A stretch of 64,000 nucleotides of DNA from Pseudomonas putida (GCF_009883635.2 NZ_CP026115.2:1674001-1738000); one strand, 5' to 3'. Positions 17,652-28,099 are shown, counted from the first letter of the stretch. Notes: generated by a model not told the origin, from the letters alone. Translations and numbers: made by a program.

Positions 17652-20369
17652 TCAGGCCAGCAATCCCAAGGACTTGGCCCGGGCCACTGCCTGGGTGCGA
17701 CGTTCCACCCCCAGTTTGCTGTTGATATGGCTGGCATGGGTCTTGACGGTATGCAGGGAGATGAACAGCCGCTCGCTGATCTGCTGGTTGGAACAGCCCT
17801 GGGCGATCAGCTCGAGCACCGCCAGCTCGCGACCACTCAATGCTTCAGTGGCACTGCCTGTAAGTGCCACAGGTTCTGGCAGACGCGCCAGCAATTCGGC
17901 CTGGGCCTGGCAGGCTGGTTGCGCCAACAGTTGCTCACGCAGCCAAGAAGGGTGCAATTCGATCAGTCGCTGGAAAGGCTGTAACACCCCGCCCCGGGCT
18001 GCGCTCAACGCCATGGGTAACAGCTGCGCTGCCTGTGCTTCACGCCCTTCGCTCAACAACAGGTCGACCCACTGCGACAGTGCGTGCAGGGTGAGCATCA
18101 TGCCGCCACTGGCCTGGCCACGTTCGGCCAGGGCACACAGGCGCGCCACGGCGTCTTCACTGCGCTGCTGCACACGCTCAAGCAGGGCCTGCTGCAGTTC
18201 GATATGTAACGGCAGCAAAGGGTGGAACTCTGGCGCCGCCGCAGGATGCTCGCCGCCGTAGGTCTGCCCCAGGCGCAACAACCAGGACTCGGCCAGGTCG
18301 ATACGCCCCTGCGCGAGCCACAGCTCGCACTTCACCAGGGTGATCATTGCCAGGTAGAAGATCGGTGGCACATCCCAGATGTGCATCAGCCGCTCCGCCT
18401 CGGCCAGTTCGGCGAACGCCTCGGCATATTGGCCCTCACGGCCATCGAGCGAAGCAATCACGCAATGGCCGATCAACACGCTTATGTCACGGCAGGCGCG
18501 CGCCTCGCCTAGCCCTGCGCGCAAACGCGCGCGCCCTTGAGCGGGTTGCAGGCGCGCCACCAGCAGGTAGCCTTCGTACAGGGTCAGCCGCGCCCGCACC
18601 GCGTACAGTCGCTGGGCCGACAACCCCTGCAGGCGTTGCAACCCCTGACGTACTTCATCCAGCGCTCGCAAAACCTCGCCGCGGGCATGCAGCACCCGCG
18701 CACGATCGTAATGCGCCAGCGCTTCGAACAATGGGTTGCCGACACGCTGCGCCAGCTCCAGCGCTTCGCGGTTCCAGCCACGGGCACGCCAGAAGTCGCC
18801 GTCGGCAATGGCCAGGTTGGACAGCGTCGACAGGCACACCAGGCGTTGACCATAGCGCTTGCTCGGCAAGCTCTGCAGCGCTTCGCCGCAATAGGCCAAG
18901 GTCTGTTCGCGGTCACCCCGGCCACGGGCAATGACCCCGCTCAGAGCCAGCCACTGCGCCAGCATCGACTTCTGGGCAGTGGCTGAAGGCGCGGGCAGGA
19001 AGCGACTGAGGTAACCGGCCAGCTCCTCTGCGGCATCCAGCTGGCAGGCCAGGCCCAGCGCCCAGCTGTACAGCACGATCAACCGCGGCGTGCTGATCAG
19101 CAGGCTGTCGGGCAGGTCCATCTTCCAGCGCAACAGCATGCCGACGTTCTGCTCAGCCAGCAGTTGTTCTTCGGACAGGCTTTGCACCAGGTCGGCTGCA
19201 ACATCGAGGTGGCCGGCACGCAATGCCTGTTCCACCGCCTCGTCGAGCAACCCCTGGGCCTGGAACCAGCGGCAGGCACGCAGGTGCAGGCGCGCCAACG
19301 GTTCGCTGGACTGGCGGCTGCGCAGCAAGTCAGAGAACAGATGATGGTAGCGATACCAGTGGCCATGCTCGTCCAGCGGCACCAGAAACACCTGATGCGC
19401 CTGCAGATAACGCAGGATCGCGTCACTGTCGTGACGTTCACGCAGCGCATCGCACAGCGCCGCGCAGAAGCGCTCCTGGCAGGCCGTGTCGAACAGAAAC
19501 GCCTGCACGTCCGCCGGCAGCATCTCGATGACTTCTTCCAGCAGGTAGTCACGGATCAGCCCTTCACCACCGTGCAGGGCCTGGGGCAAGGCATGCTCGT
19601 CACCGGTTTCGCTGGCTGCCAACTGCCAGAAGCGTAACCCAGCCACCCAGCCATCGCTGCGTAGAATCAGGTTGTCCAGCGCCTGACCGCGCAGCCCCGT
19701 GGGCTGGCGGCCGATCACCGCCAGTGATTCGTCCGCTGTCAGGCGCAGATCCTGCTCACCAAGCTCGACCAGCTGACGTGACAGGCGCAGCCGCGCCAGG
19801 TGCCAGTCCGGGCGCTGGCGGCTGGTCACCAGCAGTATCAGGCCTGCGGGCAAGTGATTGAGGAAGAACTGCAGGCAGCGATCAAGTACCGGCCCCTGGG
19901 CCAAGTGGTAGTCGTCCAACACCAGCAGCAAAGGCGTATCGGCCTGGAGGTAGAGCGCCAACTCGTCGAGCAAGCTGTCGATCCACTCTTCGAACGCAAA
20001 GGGTTGGTGACGCTGGCGCATCTTCAGCAGGCCCATGGCCTGCCCCCCCAAAGCCGGGCAGTACTGCTGCAGCCCTTCGAGCAGGCGCTCGAGGAAGCGG
20101 CCGGGGTCGGCATCCCGTTGGCTCAGGCCGAGCCAGAGGCTGCGCCAATGGCTCGGCAGCGACTCGCAGAATTCGATGGCCAGGGAGCTTTTGCCGAAGC
20201 CGGCAGGGGCGTTGACCAGCAGCAGGCGCCCGCCAAGGCCGCCCTGCAAACGCTGACACAAACGGACACGCGGCACGTGGCCGTCCGGTTGTGGCGGCCG
20301 GAAGAAGCGCCCGTCCAGCAGGCCCAGGGCCTGGCTGGCGAATCCATGCGTACGGGACAGATCTGTCAT
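17652..20369 (-). CDS. Large ATP-binding LuxR/MalT-type transcriptional regulator
   Basis: A 905-residue LAL-type regulator. The Walker A NAPAGFGKSS is at 53-62 and the Walker B-like LLLVLDDYH follows near 135. A long central region of helical repeats senses inducer in MalT relatives. The C-terminal LuxR helix-turn-helix (about 840-900) reads LSGRELAVLELIAQGCSNQQISERLF, described here as LSGRELAVLELIAQG then QQISERLF, and HTVKTHASHINSKL. It is transcribed in the same direction as, and just downstream of, the DUF1329/DUF1302 genes, which are its likely targets by position; no direct evidence. Confidence 0.9.
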   Translation of the reverse strand: MTDLSRTHGFASQALGLLDGRFFRPPQPDGHVPRVRLCQRLQGGLGGRLLLVNAPAGFGKSSLAIEFCESLPSHWRSLWLGLSQRDADPGRFLERLLEGLQQYCPALGGQAMGLLKMRQRHQPFAFEEWIDSLLDELALYLQADTPLLLVLDDYHLAQGPVLDRCLQFFLNHLPAGLILLVTSRQRPDWHLARLRLSRQLVELGEQDLRLTADESLAVIGRQPTGLRGQALDNLILRSDGWVAGLRFWQLAASETGDEHALPQALHGGEGLIRDYLLEEVIEMLPADVQAFLFDTACQERFCAALCDALRERHDSDAILRYLQAHQVFLVPLDEHGHWYRYHHLFSDLLRSRQSSEPLARLHLRACRWFQAQGLLDEAVEQALRAGHLDVAADLVQSLSEEQLLAEQNVGMLLRWKMDLPDSLLISTPRLIVLYSWALGLACQLDAAEELAGYLSRFLPAPSATAQKSMLAQWLALSGVIARGRGDREQTLAYCGEALQSLPSKRYGQRLVCLSTLSNLAIADGDFWRARGWNREALELAQRVGNPLFEALAHYDRARVLHARGEVLRALDEVRQGLQRLQGLSAQRLYAVRARLTLYEGYLLVARLQPAQGRARLRAGLGEARACRDISVLIGHCVIASLDGREGQYAEAFAELAEAERLMHIWDVPPIFYLAMITLVKCELWLAQGRIDLAESWLLRLGQTYGGEHPAAAPEFHPLLPLHIELQQALLERVQQRSEDAVARLCALAERGQASGGMMLTLHALSQWVDLLLSEGREAQAAQLLPMALSAARGGVLQPFQRLIELHPSWLREQLLAQPACQAQAELLARLPEPVALTGSATEALSGRELAVLELIAQGCSNQQISERLFISLHTVKTHASHINSKLGVERRTQAVARAKSLGLLA

Positions 20370-20561
20370 GGCCGGCTCGTTCTGTTGGGAAGACTACGGC
20401 GATACGGATGCTTGCGAGACTAGCGGGTAATGCAACGCATTTGAAGACGATGGAAGCCATTGCCCCGGAAAAGACTGCGACAAAAAGCAACATGGCTGAT
20501 GGACAGTGGCTGGCGCGGGGCTTTGGCGAGGTATTCATCGGCCTTATCGGCCGTGCAAACA

Positions 20562-20588
20562 GAAACGCCCCGGTATACCGGGGCGTTC
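20562..20588 (-). terminator. Terminator after the DUF1329 gene
   Basis: A perfect stem AACGCCCCGG/CCGGGGCGTT with a TATA loop lies 34 bp beyond the DUF1329 stop, with a T-rich tail on the leftward strand. Confidence 0.8.
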
Positions 20589-20621
20589 TGGGAGGGTCAC
20601 ACGGAGTTGCAGGTTTTCAGC

Positions 20622-21986
20622 TTAGCGAATACCCGACTGGCGCAAGGCGGCTGGCTGGAAATCGGCCTTGCTGGCACTGAAGCCGAAGTCGTAGGCACGC
20701 TTCTCTTCGTTCTTCATGCCCAGGGCCAGGTAGCGGCCCGACTGCAGGTCGTAGATGGCTTCAAGGGTGTACCACGGCACCTGCACGTTGTAATACGGCT
20801 GGGCATGCGCCTCGGACACGCGCCACAGCTGGCCGCGGCCGTCATACTGGTCGATCACCGCAGCTTGCCAGGTGTCCTCGTCGATGTAGAAGTCACGCTT
20901 GGCGTAGATATGCCGCTGGCCCGGCTTCAGCGTCGCGACCACATGCCAGACCCGGCGCAGCTCGTAGCGGGTCAGGTCCTGGTTGATGTGCCCGGCCTTG
21001 AGGATGTCGGCGTACTTGAGCTTGGGGTCATCCAGCTTGAAGGCGTTGGAGGCGATGTACATCTCCTTCTTGCCTTCGAGCTTCCAGTCGTAGCGGTCCG
21101 GCGCGCCGTTGTACATGTCCAGGTTGTCCGAGGTACGCAGGCCATCGGCCGCGGTACCTGGGCCATCGTACGACACCTGCGGGGCCTGGCGCACACGGCG
21201 CTGGCCGGCGTTGTAGATCCATGCCTTGCGCGGCTCCTTGACCTGGTCGAGGGTCTCGTGCACCAGCAGCACGGTACCGGCCAGGCGTGCCGGCGCGGTC
21301 ACCTCCTGCTTGAAGTAGAACAGGATGTTGCCCGGGTTGTTCGGGTCGTAATCCTTCATCCGGTCGCGGAACACGAACTGGTCCTGGAAGTACACCAGGC
21401 TGTACGACCCGTTCTGCTGCGGTGTGGCCTGGGTTACCAGGCGGGTGACGCTGCCGCCGCGGTAGCGGGTGATGTGGTTCCAGATCACTTCCAGGCCGCT
21501 TTTCGGGATCGGGAAAGGCACGGCAGTCTGGAAGTTGTTCAGGCCGTTGCCGCCTTCGACCAGGGTGGTCGCGGTGGCGTTCTTCTTGATCGCGGCGAAC
21601 ACATCGTCAGGCACCGTGGAGCCACGGTGGGTCTTGTAGACCGGGATCTTGAAGGTGTCCGGGTAGCGCTTGAGCATCGCCAGCTGGCCCGGCGAGAGCT
21701 TGTCCTTGTACTGATCGGCGTTCTGCGCGGTGATGGTCAACAGCGGCTTGTCACTGCCATAGGGGTCGGCAAGGAAGCCCTTGGCATCGACGCTGCCTGC
21801 GGTCTTCGACAGTGGCTCCCAGGGGCCGATCGAACCGTCCGCGTTGCCTGCCTTTTCCGCGCCCATCGGGGTCAGGGTGCTGCCAAGTTTTGCCGCTTCA
21901 TCGGCGGATACCGCAGCCATGACGCTGGTCGCCAGCAGGGACAGGCCCAGTACACCGGCTTGCAGCAGACTTCTGGTCTTGTTCAT
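20622..21986 (-). CDS. DUF1329 periplasmic/outer-membrane-associated protein
   Basis: A 454-residue exported protein with a Sec signal peptide (about residues 1-25, cleaved after SVMAA). The remainder is a LolB-like lipid-binding beta fold by family knowledge, with characteristic stretches KLGSTLTPMGAEKAGNADG and DFYIDEDTWQ. DUF1329 proteins almost always pair with DUF1302 porin-like proteins, as here: the DUF1302 gene lies 25 bp upstream on the same strand. The pair is associated with hydrophobic or sterol-like substrate uptake or export in some bacteria; the substrate here is unknown. Confidence 0.9.
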   Translation of the reverse strand: MNKTRSLLQAGVLGLSLLATSVMAAVSADEAAKLGSTLTPMGAEKAGNADGSIGPWEPLSKTAGSVDAKGFLADPYGSDKPLLTITAQNADQYKDKLSPGQLAMLKRYPDTFKIPVYKTHRGSTVPDDVFAAIKKNATATTLVEGGNGLNNFQTAVPFPIPKSGLEVIWNHITRYRGGSVTRLVTQATPQQNGSYSLVYFQDQFVFRDRMKDYDPNNPGNILFYFKQEVTAPARLAGTVLLVHETLDQVKEPRKAWIYNAGQRRVRQAPQVSYDGPGTAADGLRTSDNLDMYNGAPDRYDWKLEGKKEMYIASNAFKLDDPKLKYADILKAGHINQDLTRYELRRVWHVVATLKPGQRHIYAKRDFYIDEDTWQAAVIDQYDGRGQLWRVSEAHAQPYYNVQVPWYTLEAIYDLQSGRYLALGMKNEEKRAYDFGFSASKADFQPAALRQSGIR

Positions 21987-22011
21987 CTCGTGTCGTCCTG
22001 GATCAATGTTC

Positions 22012-23898
22012 TTAGAAGTTCACGCCGAAGCTGAGGGCGACGAAGTCGCGATCATCCACGGTGCTGTACTTGCCGTCGAAGAAGTTGGTGTACGACAGGC
22101 TGGCGGTATAGGTGTTCTGGTACTCGGCATCCAGGCCCAGGCTGACGGCCTTGCGCCCTTCCTCGAAGTTGCCGCCAGGGCCCGGCGAGTAACCGGAGAC
22201 GTCATGCGACCAGGCCACGTTGGGCTTGAGGTTGACCCCGGCGAACACGTCGTTGTAGTCCCAGATGACCCGGGCGCGGTAACCCCAGGAGGTGCTGGTG
22301 GTGTAGCCGTCGTTCTCGCACTTGCGGTTGAGGTTGGCGGTCGACGCACCGGCGCCGGCGCCAGCGATGGTGCTGGCGTTGAGCGCCTGGCAGGTGTCGG
22401 CGCCGCCGGTTGCGGGCAGCGGGCCAGGGCCGAATACCGGGTCACGACCGTAACGGGTATCGTGCGCGTTCTCCAGGCCACCCACATGGGTGACGCCCAG
22501 TTCACCGACCACGGTCATGCGGCTGGCGCCCATCACCTGGTCGAAGAAGTGCGTCAGGGTGGTCTGGAACTGGGTGATTTCCTTGCGGCGATAGCCGTGC
22601 AGGTCTTGGCCTGGAGTACCAGTGAGCAACGAGGCGTTGCTCAGCGCGCCACCAATCGGGCGGACACCGGCGAACAGGATATCGGTAGTGTTCAGCTGCA
22701 CCGGCGCGTTCGGCCGGTAGCTGACCTCACCGCTCCAGGCGGTACCGGTAGGCAGCGTGGTGGAGAAGCTCAAGCCGTACAGGCGGATGTCTTCGGGGTA
22801 CTCGACGAAGTACTTCGAATTGCCCGCCACGATCAGCGGCGCCAGTGCGCGCAGTTGCGGCGGCAACTGGCTGAGGCCGGCGAATACCGACGGTGAGGCG
22901 CCAGTGGCGCTGAAGATCGGCGCACGGCTGTGGTAGTTCATGAAGTAGGCGCCGAACTCGGTGTCGAGCGGTTCGAACATGTAGCGCATGGCCACACCGA
23001 ACTGGCCGCTGTCACGGGCATCGCGGTCAGCACCACGCGCCACCATCACACCCTCTTCGTTGATGTTGACGCCGCGGGTGGCGAGAAATTGCTGTGCTGC
23101 TGCCGGCACCGTGCGGCTGCTGTTGAGCACGCGCAGGTTGTCGGTACAGCCGTCGGCGATGATGTCAGGTTGGGAGAAGAAGGTGCCGCAGTTGTCGACG
23201 ACGGTCTGGTCCCACTCAAGCTGATAGAAGGCCTCGGCCGACAGGTTGTCGGTCAGGCTCTGCGAGATGTAGAACATGTTGACCGGGATCAGGCCTTCCT
23301 TGATCTCGGCGCCCGGGCGGCGGAACGCGGCCACATCGATCGGGTTGATCGAGTTGATGCCGCCGCCGATGAAGGTACTTTCACCCCAGCTCACCACCTG
23401 CTTGCCGAAGCGTACCGAACCCGGCTGATCGCCGATCGAGTAGTTGTGGTAGACAAAGGCATCGAGCAGCTCCGCGCCCGACGACTTGGCGCCCTCCTTG
23501 CGGCCCGAATCGCTGATGTCCTTGAACGGACGGCTTTCGTCCTTCAGCTCGAAGTCGTACCAGTACTTGCCACGTACGAACACACCGGTGTCGCCGTACT
23601 TGAGTTCAAGGTCATGGATACCTTTGAAGATCTTCGAGAAGGTTTCGCCTTTCTTGAAGTTCAGGTGGCCGTCGTCGGAGGTCTGCGACAGGCCCTTGCC
23701 GCCGTTGTTGACCCCGATCAGGTTCTTGTTGGGGTTGGCAGTGGACCAGCTGGCCCCGACGGAGAGCGACGAGTCGAACTGGCCTTCGATTTCACCAATG
23801 TTGAAACTGACAGCGAAAGCAGGACTTGCGAGCGTGGAAGCAAGGCTGACGGCCAAGGGCAGCTTGGCCCGGCGCCAGAACGGATTTGCAGATTTCAT
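22012..23898 (-). CDS. DUF1302 outer-membrane beta-barrel protein
   Basis: A 628-residue protein with a signal peptide of about 29 residues (ending SPAFA) and many amphipathic beta strands. It ends in a C-terminal phenylalanine (LSFGVNF), the usual BAM recognition signal. The opening VSFNIGEIEGQFDSSLSVGASW and the WGESTFIGGGINSINPIDVAAFRRPG segment (split as WGESTFIGGGINSIN and PIDVAAFRRPG) are typical of DUF1302. It forms an operon with the DUF1329 gene. A role in passage of lipophilic compounds, perhaps fatty acids handled by the neighbouring acyl-CoA ligase, is inference. Confidence 0.9.
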   Translation of the reverse strand: MKSANPFWRRAKLPLAVSLASTLASPAFAVSFNIGEIEGQFDSSLSVGASWSTANPNKNLIGVNNGGKGLSQTSDDGHLNFKKGETFSKIFKGIHDLELKYGDTGVFVRGKYWYDFELKDESRPFKDISDSGRKEGAKSSGAELLDAFVYHNYSIGDQPGSVRFGKQVVSWGESTFIGGGINSINPIDVAAFRRPGAEIKEGLIPVNMFYISQSLTDNLSAEAFYQLEWDQTVVDNCGTFFSQPDIIADGCTDNLRVLNSSRTVPAAAQQFLATRGVNINEEGVMVARGADRDARDSGQFGVAMRYMFEPLDTEFGAYFMNYHSRAPIFSATGASPSVFAGLSQLPPQLRALAPLIVAGNSKYFVEYPEDIRLYGLSFSTTLPTGTAWSGEVSYRPNAPVQLNTTDILFAGVRPIGGALSNASLLTGTPGQDLHGYRRKEITQFQTTLTHFFDQVMGASRMTVVGELGVTHVGGLENAHDTRYGRDPVFGPGPLPATGGADTCQALNASTIAGAGAGASTANLNRKCENDGYTTSTSWGYRARVIWDYNDVFAGVNLKPNVAWSHDVSGYSPGPGGNFEEGRKAVSLGLDAEYQNTYTASLSYTNFFDGKYSTVDDRDFVALSFGVNF

Positions 23899-24227
23899 CG
23901 ACGCTACTCCATGTACTTTATTGTTATGGCAGTGAGTCCTTTCAGAAACGGCCCGAGCGACCGGTGTGCAGGTTTGCCCTGCAGCGGCACGTCTTGCGCG
24001 TACCGCTCTCCCCCATTCCTGAAGATCCCCTGGCCCCGACTATAGCCAGCAGGCTCAGGTGCTTGATCCCTCTAAAGTGTGATTTGCGCACCCGCTACCA
24101 AATCGCCCCGGTGTTTCCCGGGTAGCGCATCGGCCGTGCTGAAGCATGGCCGATTTTTCTCGTTTGGCAAGGCCTGAAGCCGTCTAGAATGCGGGTCGCA
24201 AAACATCGCACGCGACCCGCAGCGGGG
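23899..24227. other. 329-bp intergenic region with an unattached rightward terminator
   Basis: It should hold the promoter of the leftward DUF1302 operon. At 24129-24157 an ATCGGCC/GGCCGAT stem with an inner GCT/AGC pair is followed by TTTTT on the rightward strand, although no rightward gene precedes it. At 24190-24221 GCGGGTCGC and GCGACCCGC form a second hairpin just past the acyl-CoA ligase stop. No open frame of credible composition is present. Confidence 0.55.
24129..24157 (+). terminator. Orphan rightward intrinsic terminator
   Basis: A 7-bp GC-rich stem with internal pairing and a five-T tail, oriented rightward between two leftward genes; could end a small RNA made from 23.9-24.1 kb. 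Confidence 0.5.
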
Positions 24228-25910
24228 TTACAAGGTAGACAGGAAGGCGCTGTTACTGGCCTGCCACTGGACGATGTCCTGGCGGATACGCTTCTTGTCG
24301 ATCTTGCCGACACTGGTCTTGGGAATTTCAGTAACAACGGCGATCTGGCTCGGAATGGCCCACTTGTTGATGTGCCCTTCCTCGACAAAAGGCTTGAGGT
24401 GTTCCTTGAGCGCCTTGGCGTCGATCGACTTGTCGTCACGCACCACCAGCAAGGCGAACGGGCGCTCGCCCCATTGCGGGTCGGCCACCCCGACCACCGC
24501 CACTTCGCGCACGGCCGGATGACGGCTGATCAGGTCCTCAAGGTCGAGCGAGGAGATCCACTCGCCGCCGGTCTTGATCACGTCCTTGATGCGGTCGCGG
24601 ATATCGATGTAACCCATACCGTCGAGGGTGGCGACGTCACCGGTGTGCAGCCAGCCGCCGTGCCACAGCTCCTCGCTTTTTTCCGGCTCCTTGAAGTAAC
24701 CCATGGTCAGCCACGGCGCACGCAGCACCAGTTCGCCCTGGGTCTCGCCATCGGCCGGGAGGAAGTTGCCCTCGCCATCGATGATCGCCGCTTCCACCAA
24801 CGGCACCGGTACGCCGGCCTTGATGCGGTAGGTAACGCGCTCATCCTCGCTGCCGGCCTGCAGCTCGTCATTCAAGTGCGCGGCGGAAATCAGCGGGCAG
24901 GTTTCGGACATGCCGTAGGCGGCGGTCAGCTGGATACCACGGGCCAGTGCGGCTTTGTACAGCGAGCTGTTCAAGGCGCTGCCGCCGATGATGATCTTCC
25001 AGCCGCCGAAGTCCTGACCCTGGGCATTCGGGCAGTTGAGCAGCATCTGCAGGATGGTCGGCACACAGTGCGAGAAGGTGACCTTCTCTTCGCGCCACAG
25101 CTTGACCAGCATGTCCGGCTCGTAGCGCCCCGGGTAGACCTGCTTCATGCCGAGCATGGTGGCCGCGTAGGGGATGCCCCAGGCATGCACGTGGAACATC
25201 GGCGTGATGGGCATGTACACGTCGTTGCTGCCGAGCAGGCGCACGCTGTCGATGCTGCCGGTCACCGCGGCTTCGGCCAGGGTATGCAGCACCAGCTGGC
25301 GGTGGGTGAAGTAGACGCCCTTGGGGTTGCCCGTGGTGCCGGTGGTGTAGAAGGTGGTGGCCACCGAGTTCTCGTCGAAATCCGGGAAGTCGTAGCGCGG
25401 GCTGGCGGCCGCGAGCAGTTGCTCGTATTCGCCGACCAGGTTCGGCAAGTCGGCGGTCTTGTCCGGGCCATCGGTGATCAGCAGGGTCTTGTCGACCGTG
25501 GTCAGTTGCCCGGCGATGGCCTTGTAGAGGCCGACGAAATCGCTGTTGACCAGTACGAATCGGTCTTCGGCGTGGTTCATGGTGTAGAGGATCTGCTCGG
25601 GCGACAGGCGCACGTTGATGGTGTGCACCACCGCGCCGATCATCGGGATGGCGAACATACATTCCAGGTAACGGTGGCTGTCCCAGTCCATCACCGCCAC
25701 GGTGTCACCGGCCTTGACCCCGGCTTCGGTCAGCACGTTGGCGAGGCGGGCGATACGCTCGTTGAGCTGTGGATACGTCAGGCGCAGCTGGTCGCGGTAG
25801 ACGATCTCGCGGGTCTTTTCGTAGCGGCTGCCGGACATCAGCAGGCGCTTGATCAACAGAGGGAAGTTATAGGCGCCCTCGGCGGGCTTGATGATGCGGG
25901 TCTGCAACAT
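24228..25910 (-). CDS. alkK: Medium/long-chain acyl-CoA ligase (AlkK-like)
   Basis: A 560-residue ATP-dependent adenylate-forming enzyme that activates fatty acids to acyl-CoA. The P-loop-like signature TTFYTTGTTGNPKGV is near residue 180, ITPMFHVHAWG and AAYGMSETCP follow, and the C-terminal motif GYIDIRDRIKDVIKTGGEW with the catalytic lysine in TSVGKIDKK closes it. The sequence is most like the AlkK/medium-chain class of P. putida. The ATG at 25910 follows AAGGGA and starts MLQTRIIKP; an ATG 33 bp upstream lacks a site. Symbol is by resemblance. Confidence 0.88.
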   Translation of the reverse strand: MLQTRIIKPAEGAYNFPLLIKRLLMSGSRYEKTREIVYRDQLRLTYPQLNERIARLANVLTEAGVKAGDTVAVMDWDSHRYLECMFAIPMIGAVVHTINVRLSPEQILYTMNHAEDRFVLVNSDFVGLYKAIAGQLTTVDKTLLITDGPDKTADLPNLVGEYEQLLAAASPRYDFPDFDENSVATTFYTTGTTGNPKGVYFTHRQLVLHTLAEAAVTGSIDSVRLLGSNDVYMPITPMFHVHAWGIPYAATMLGMKQVYPGRYEPDMLVKLWREEKVTFSHCVPTILQMLLNCPNAQGQDFGGWKIIIGGSALNSSLYKAALARGIQLTAAYGMSETCPLISAAHLNDELQAGSEDERVTYRIKAGVPVPLVEAAIIDGEGNFLPADGETQGELVLRAPWLTMGYFKEPEKSEELWHGGWLHTGDVATLDGMGYIDIRDRIKDVIKTGGEWISSLDLEDLISRHPAVREVAVVGVADPQWGERPFALLVVRDDKSIDAKALKEHLKPFVEEGHINKWAIPSQIAVVTEIPKTSVGKIDKKRIRQDIVQWQASNSAFLSTL

Positions 25911-26073
25911 GGTGATCCCTTTTCTGAAAAGCATGCCGAACAAGTCTGGATCTACTGTAGTAGCTCAATGTGACGGTCAAATCAGCCGAAGGAATGATTT
26001 GGCGACGCAAGGTATGAGTGGCATTGTGCGGGGAGATGGATCAACCCCTGCCCTGCCTCCGGAGCTTCCCGTG

Positions 26074-27039
26074 ATGCCCAGCTTGCGCCGTGCCGTGTTT
26101 CTCGACCACCAATCCCTGGACCTTGGCGACCTCGACCTGTCGCCGTTGCAGCAGCAATTCGACGAATTCGAGCTGTTCGCCGCCACCCACCCGGAGCAGG
26201 TAGCCGAACGCCTGCAGGGCGCTGTGGCGGTGGTCAGCAACAAGGTCATGCTCGATGCCGCCGCACTGGCCGCCAACCCGCAGCTGAAGCTGATCCTGGT
26301 GGCCGCGACCGGAACCAACAATGTCGACCTGGCCGCTGCGCGCGCCCAGGGCATTACCGTCTGCAACTGCCAGGGCTATGGCACGCCGTCTGTGGCCCAG
26401 CACACCCTCGCCCTGCTGCTGGCCCTGGCCACGCGCCTGTGCGACTACAACCAGGCGGTGGCCGACGGCCAGTGGGCCAAGGCCAGCCAGTTCTGCCTGC
26501 TGGATTTCCCGATCGTCGAACTGGAAGGCAAGACCCTCGGCCTGCTCGGCCATGGCGAACTCGGTGGTGCAGTGGCACGGCTGGCCGAAGCCTTCGGCAT
26601 GCGCGTGCTGAGCGGGCAGATCCCTGGCCGCCCGGCCCGTGACGATCGCCTGGCGCTGGACGAACTGCTGCCGCAGGTCGACGCGCTGACTCTGCACTGC
26701 CCGCTCAACGAGCACACCCGGCACATGATTGGTGCCCACGAACTGGCACTGCTGAAAAAAGGCGCACTGGTGGTCAACACCGCCCGTGGCGGCCTGATCG
26801 ACGAGCAGGCCTTGGCCGACGCCTTGCGCAGCGGCCACCTGGGCGGTGCGGCCACCGATGTGCTGAGCGTCGAGCCGCCGGTCAACGGCAACCCGCTGCT
26901 AGAAAAGGGCATCCCGCGACTGCTGATCACCCCACATAGTGCCTGGGGCGCGGTGGAATCGCGCCAGCGCATCGTCGGCCAGCTCAGCGAAAACGCCAAG
27001 GCCTTCTTCGAAGGCCAGCCACGCCGCGTGGTCAGCTGA
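26074..27039 (+). CDS. hprA: D-isomer 2-hydroxyacid dehydrogenase (glycerate/hydroxypyruvate type)
   Basis: A 321-residue NAD(P)-dependent dehydrogenase likely interconverting D-glycerate and hydroxypyruvate. The Rossmann motif [13 protein letters not shown] and the catalytic Arg (NTARGGLID), Glu (DVLSVEPP) and His (TPHSAWG) are all present. The start at 26074 follows GGAG and a GTG codon directly before the ATG; the N-terminus [16 protein letters not shown] matches the family. Longer frames run into promoter sequence. It is followed 64 bp later by rsmC on the same strand. Confidence 0.88.
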   Translation: MPSLRRAVFLDHQSLDLGDLDLSPLQQQFDEFELFAATHPEQVAERLQGAVAVVSNKVMLDAAALAANPQLKLILVAATGTNNVDLAAARAQGITVCNCQGYGTPSVAQHTLALLLALATRLCDYNQAVADGQWAKASQFCLLDFPIVELEGKTLGLLGHGELGGAVARLAEAFGMRVLSGQIPGRPARDDRLALDELLPQVDALTLHCPLNEHTRHMIGAHELALLKKGALVVNTARGGLIDEQALADALRSGHLGGAATDVLSVEPPVNGNPLLEKGIPRLLITPHSAWGAVESRQRIVGQLSENAKAFFEGQPRRVVS

Positions 27040-27103
27040 GCGCCAGCTCAGCCCCACGCCCGGCTCTGCTACACTGCGCCACTTTTTTCAGGAGGCGTCG
27101 TCC

Positions 27104-28099
27104 ATGGACCCGCGCAGTGAAGTGTTGCTCCGCCAGGCAGAGCTGTTCCAGGGCCCGCTGCTGCTCGCCGGCGCCCCCGCCGACGGCCTGCTCGGGCAAT
27201 TGCCCCAGGCCCATGGCTGGGCCTGGCATGCCGGTGACCAGGCCATGCTCGACAGCCGCTTCAGCGGGCGCAGCCACTACGGCGTCGACGTGCCGCCGGT
27301 CGATTTCGAGACGGCCGTGCTGTTCCTGCCCAAGTCCCGCGAGCTGGCGGCCTACCTGCTCAATGCCCTCGCTTCGCGCCTGGCGGGCCGCGAACTGTAC
27401 CTGGTGGGTGAAAAGCGTGGCGGCATCGAAGGCGCGGCCAAACAGCTGCAGGCTTTCGGCAAGCCGCGCAAGCTGGACAGCGCGCGGCATTGCCAGCTGT
27501 GGCAGGTGACTGTGGACAACGCCCCGCAAGCCAAACCGCTGGAGAGCCTGGCCGAGCGCTTCACCCTCGAACTCGAAGATGGCCCACTGCAGGTTGTGAG
27601 CCTGCCGGGGGTATTCAGCCATGGCCGCCTCGACCGCGGCACTGCCCTGTTGCTCAAGCACCTGGACAACCTGCCGGTCGGCCATGTGCTCGACTTCGGC
27701 TGCGGCGCTGGCGTGCTCGGTGCCACGGTCAAGCGTCGTTATCCACAGAGCCGGGTCACCCTGCTGGATGTCGACGCCTTCGCCGTGGCAGCCAGCCGCC
27801 TGACCCTGGCGGCCAACAGCCTGGAAGGCGAAGTCATCAGCGGCGATGGCATTGATGCCGCGCCCGCCGACCTGAGCCTGATCCTGAGCAACCCACCGTT
27901 CCACACCGGGGTGCACACCAACTATCAGGCGTCGGAAAACCTGCTGAAAAAATCCGGCCAACATCTGCGAAAAGGTGGCGAAATGCGCCTTGTGGCTAAT
28001 AGCTTCCTGCGCTACCAGCCACTGATCGAAGGTGCCCTGGGCAATTGCCAGACCTGTGCCGAGGCCGATGGCTTCCGCATCTATCGCGCCACACGCTGA
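27104..28099 (+). CDS. rsmC: 16S rRNA (guanine1207-N2)-methyltransferase
   Basis: A 331-residue SAM-dependent methyltransferase with two Rossmann-like halves; the N-terminal one is degenerate, as in E. coli RsmC. The C-terminal catalytic half has [13 protein letters not shown] (SAM motif I), a DVDAFAV acidic strand, and the N6/N2-type catalytic motif NPPFHTG. AGGAGG lies nine bases before the ATG at 27104. It methylates G1207 of 16S rRNA in the small subunit. Confidence 0.92.
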   Translation: MDPRSEVLLRQAELFQGPLLLAGAPADGLLGQLPQAHGWAWHAGDQAMLDSRFSGRSHYGVDVPPVDFETAVLFLPKSRELAAYLLNALASRLAGRELYLVGEKRGGIEGAAKQLQAFGKPRKLDSARHCQLWQVTVDNAPQAKPLESLAERFTLELEDGPLQVVSLPGVFSHGRLDRGTALLLKHLDNLPVGHVLDFGCGAGVLGATVKRRYPQSRVTLLDVDAFAVAASRLTLAANSLEGEVISGDGIDAAPADLSLILSNPPFHTGVHTNYQASENLLKKSGQHLRKGGEMRLVANSFLRYQPLIEGALGNCQTCAEADGFRIYRATR

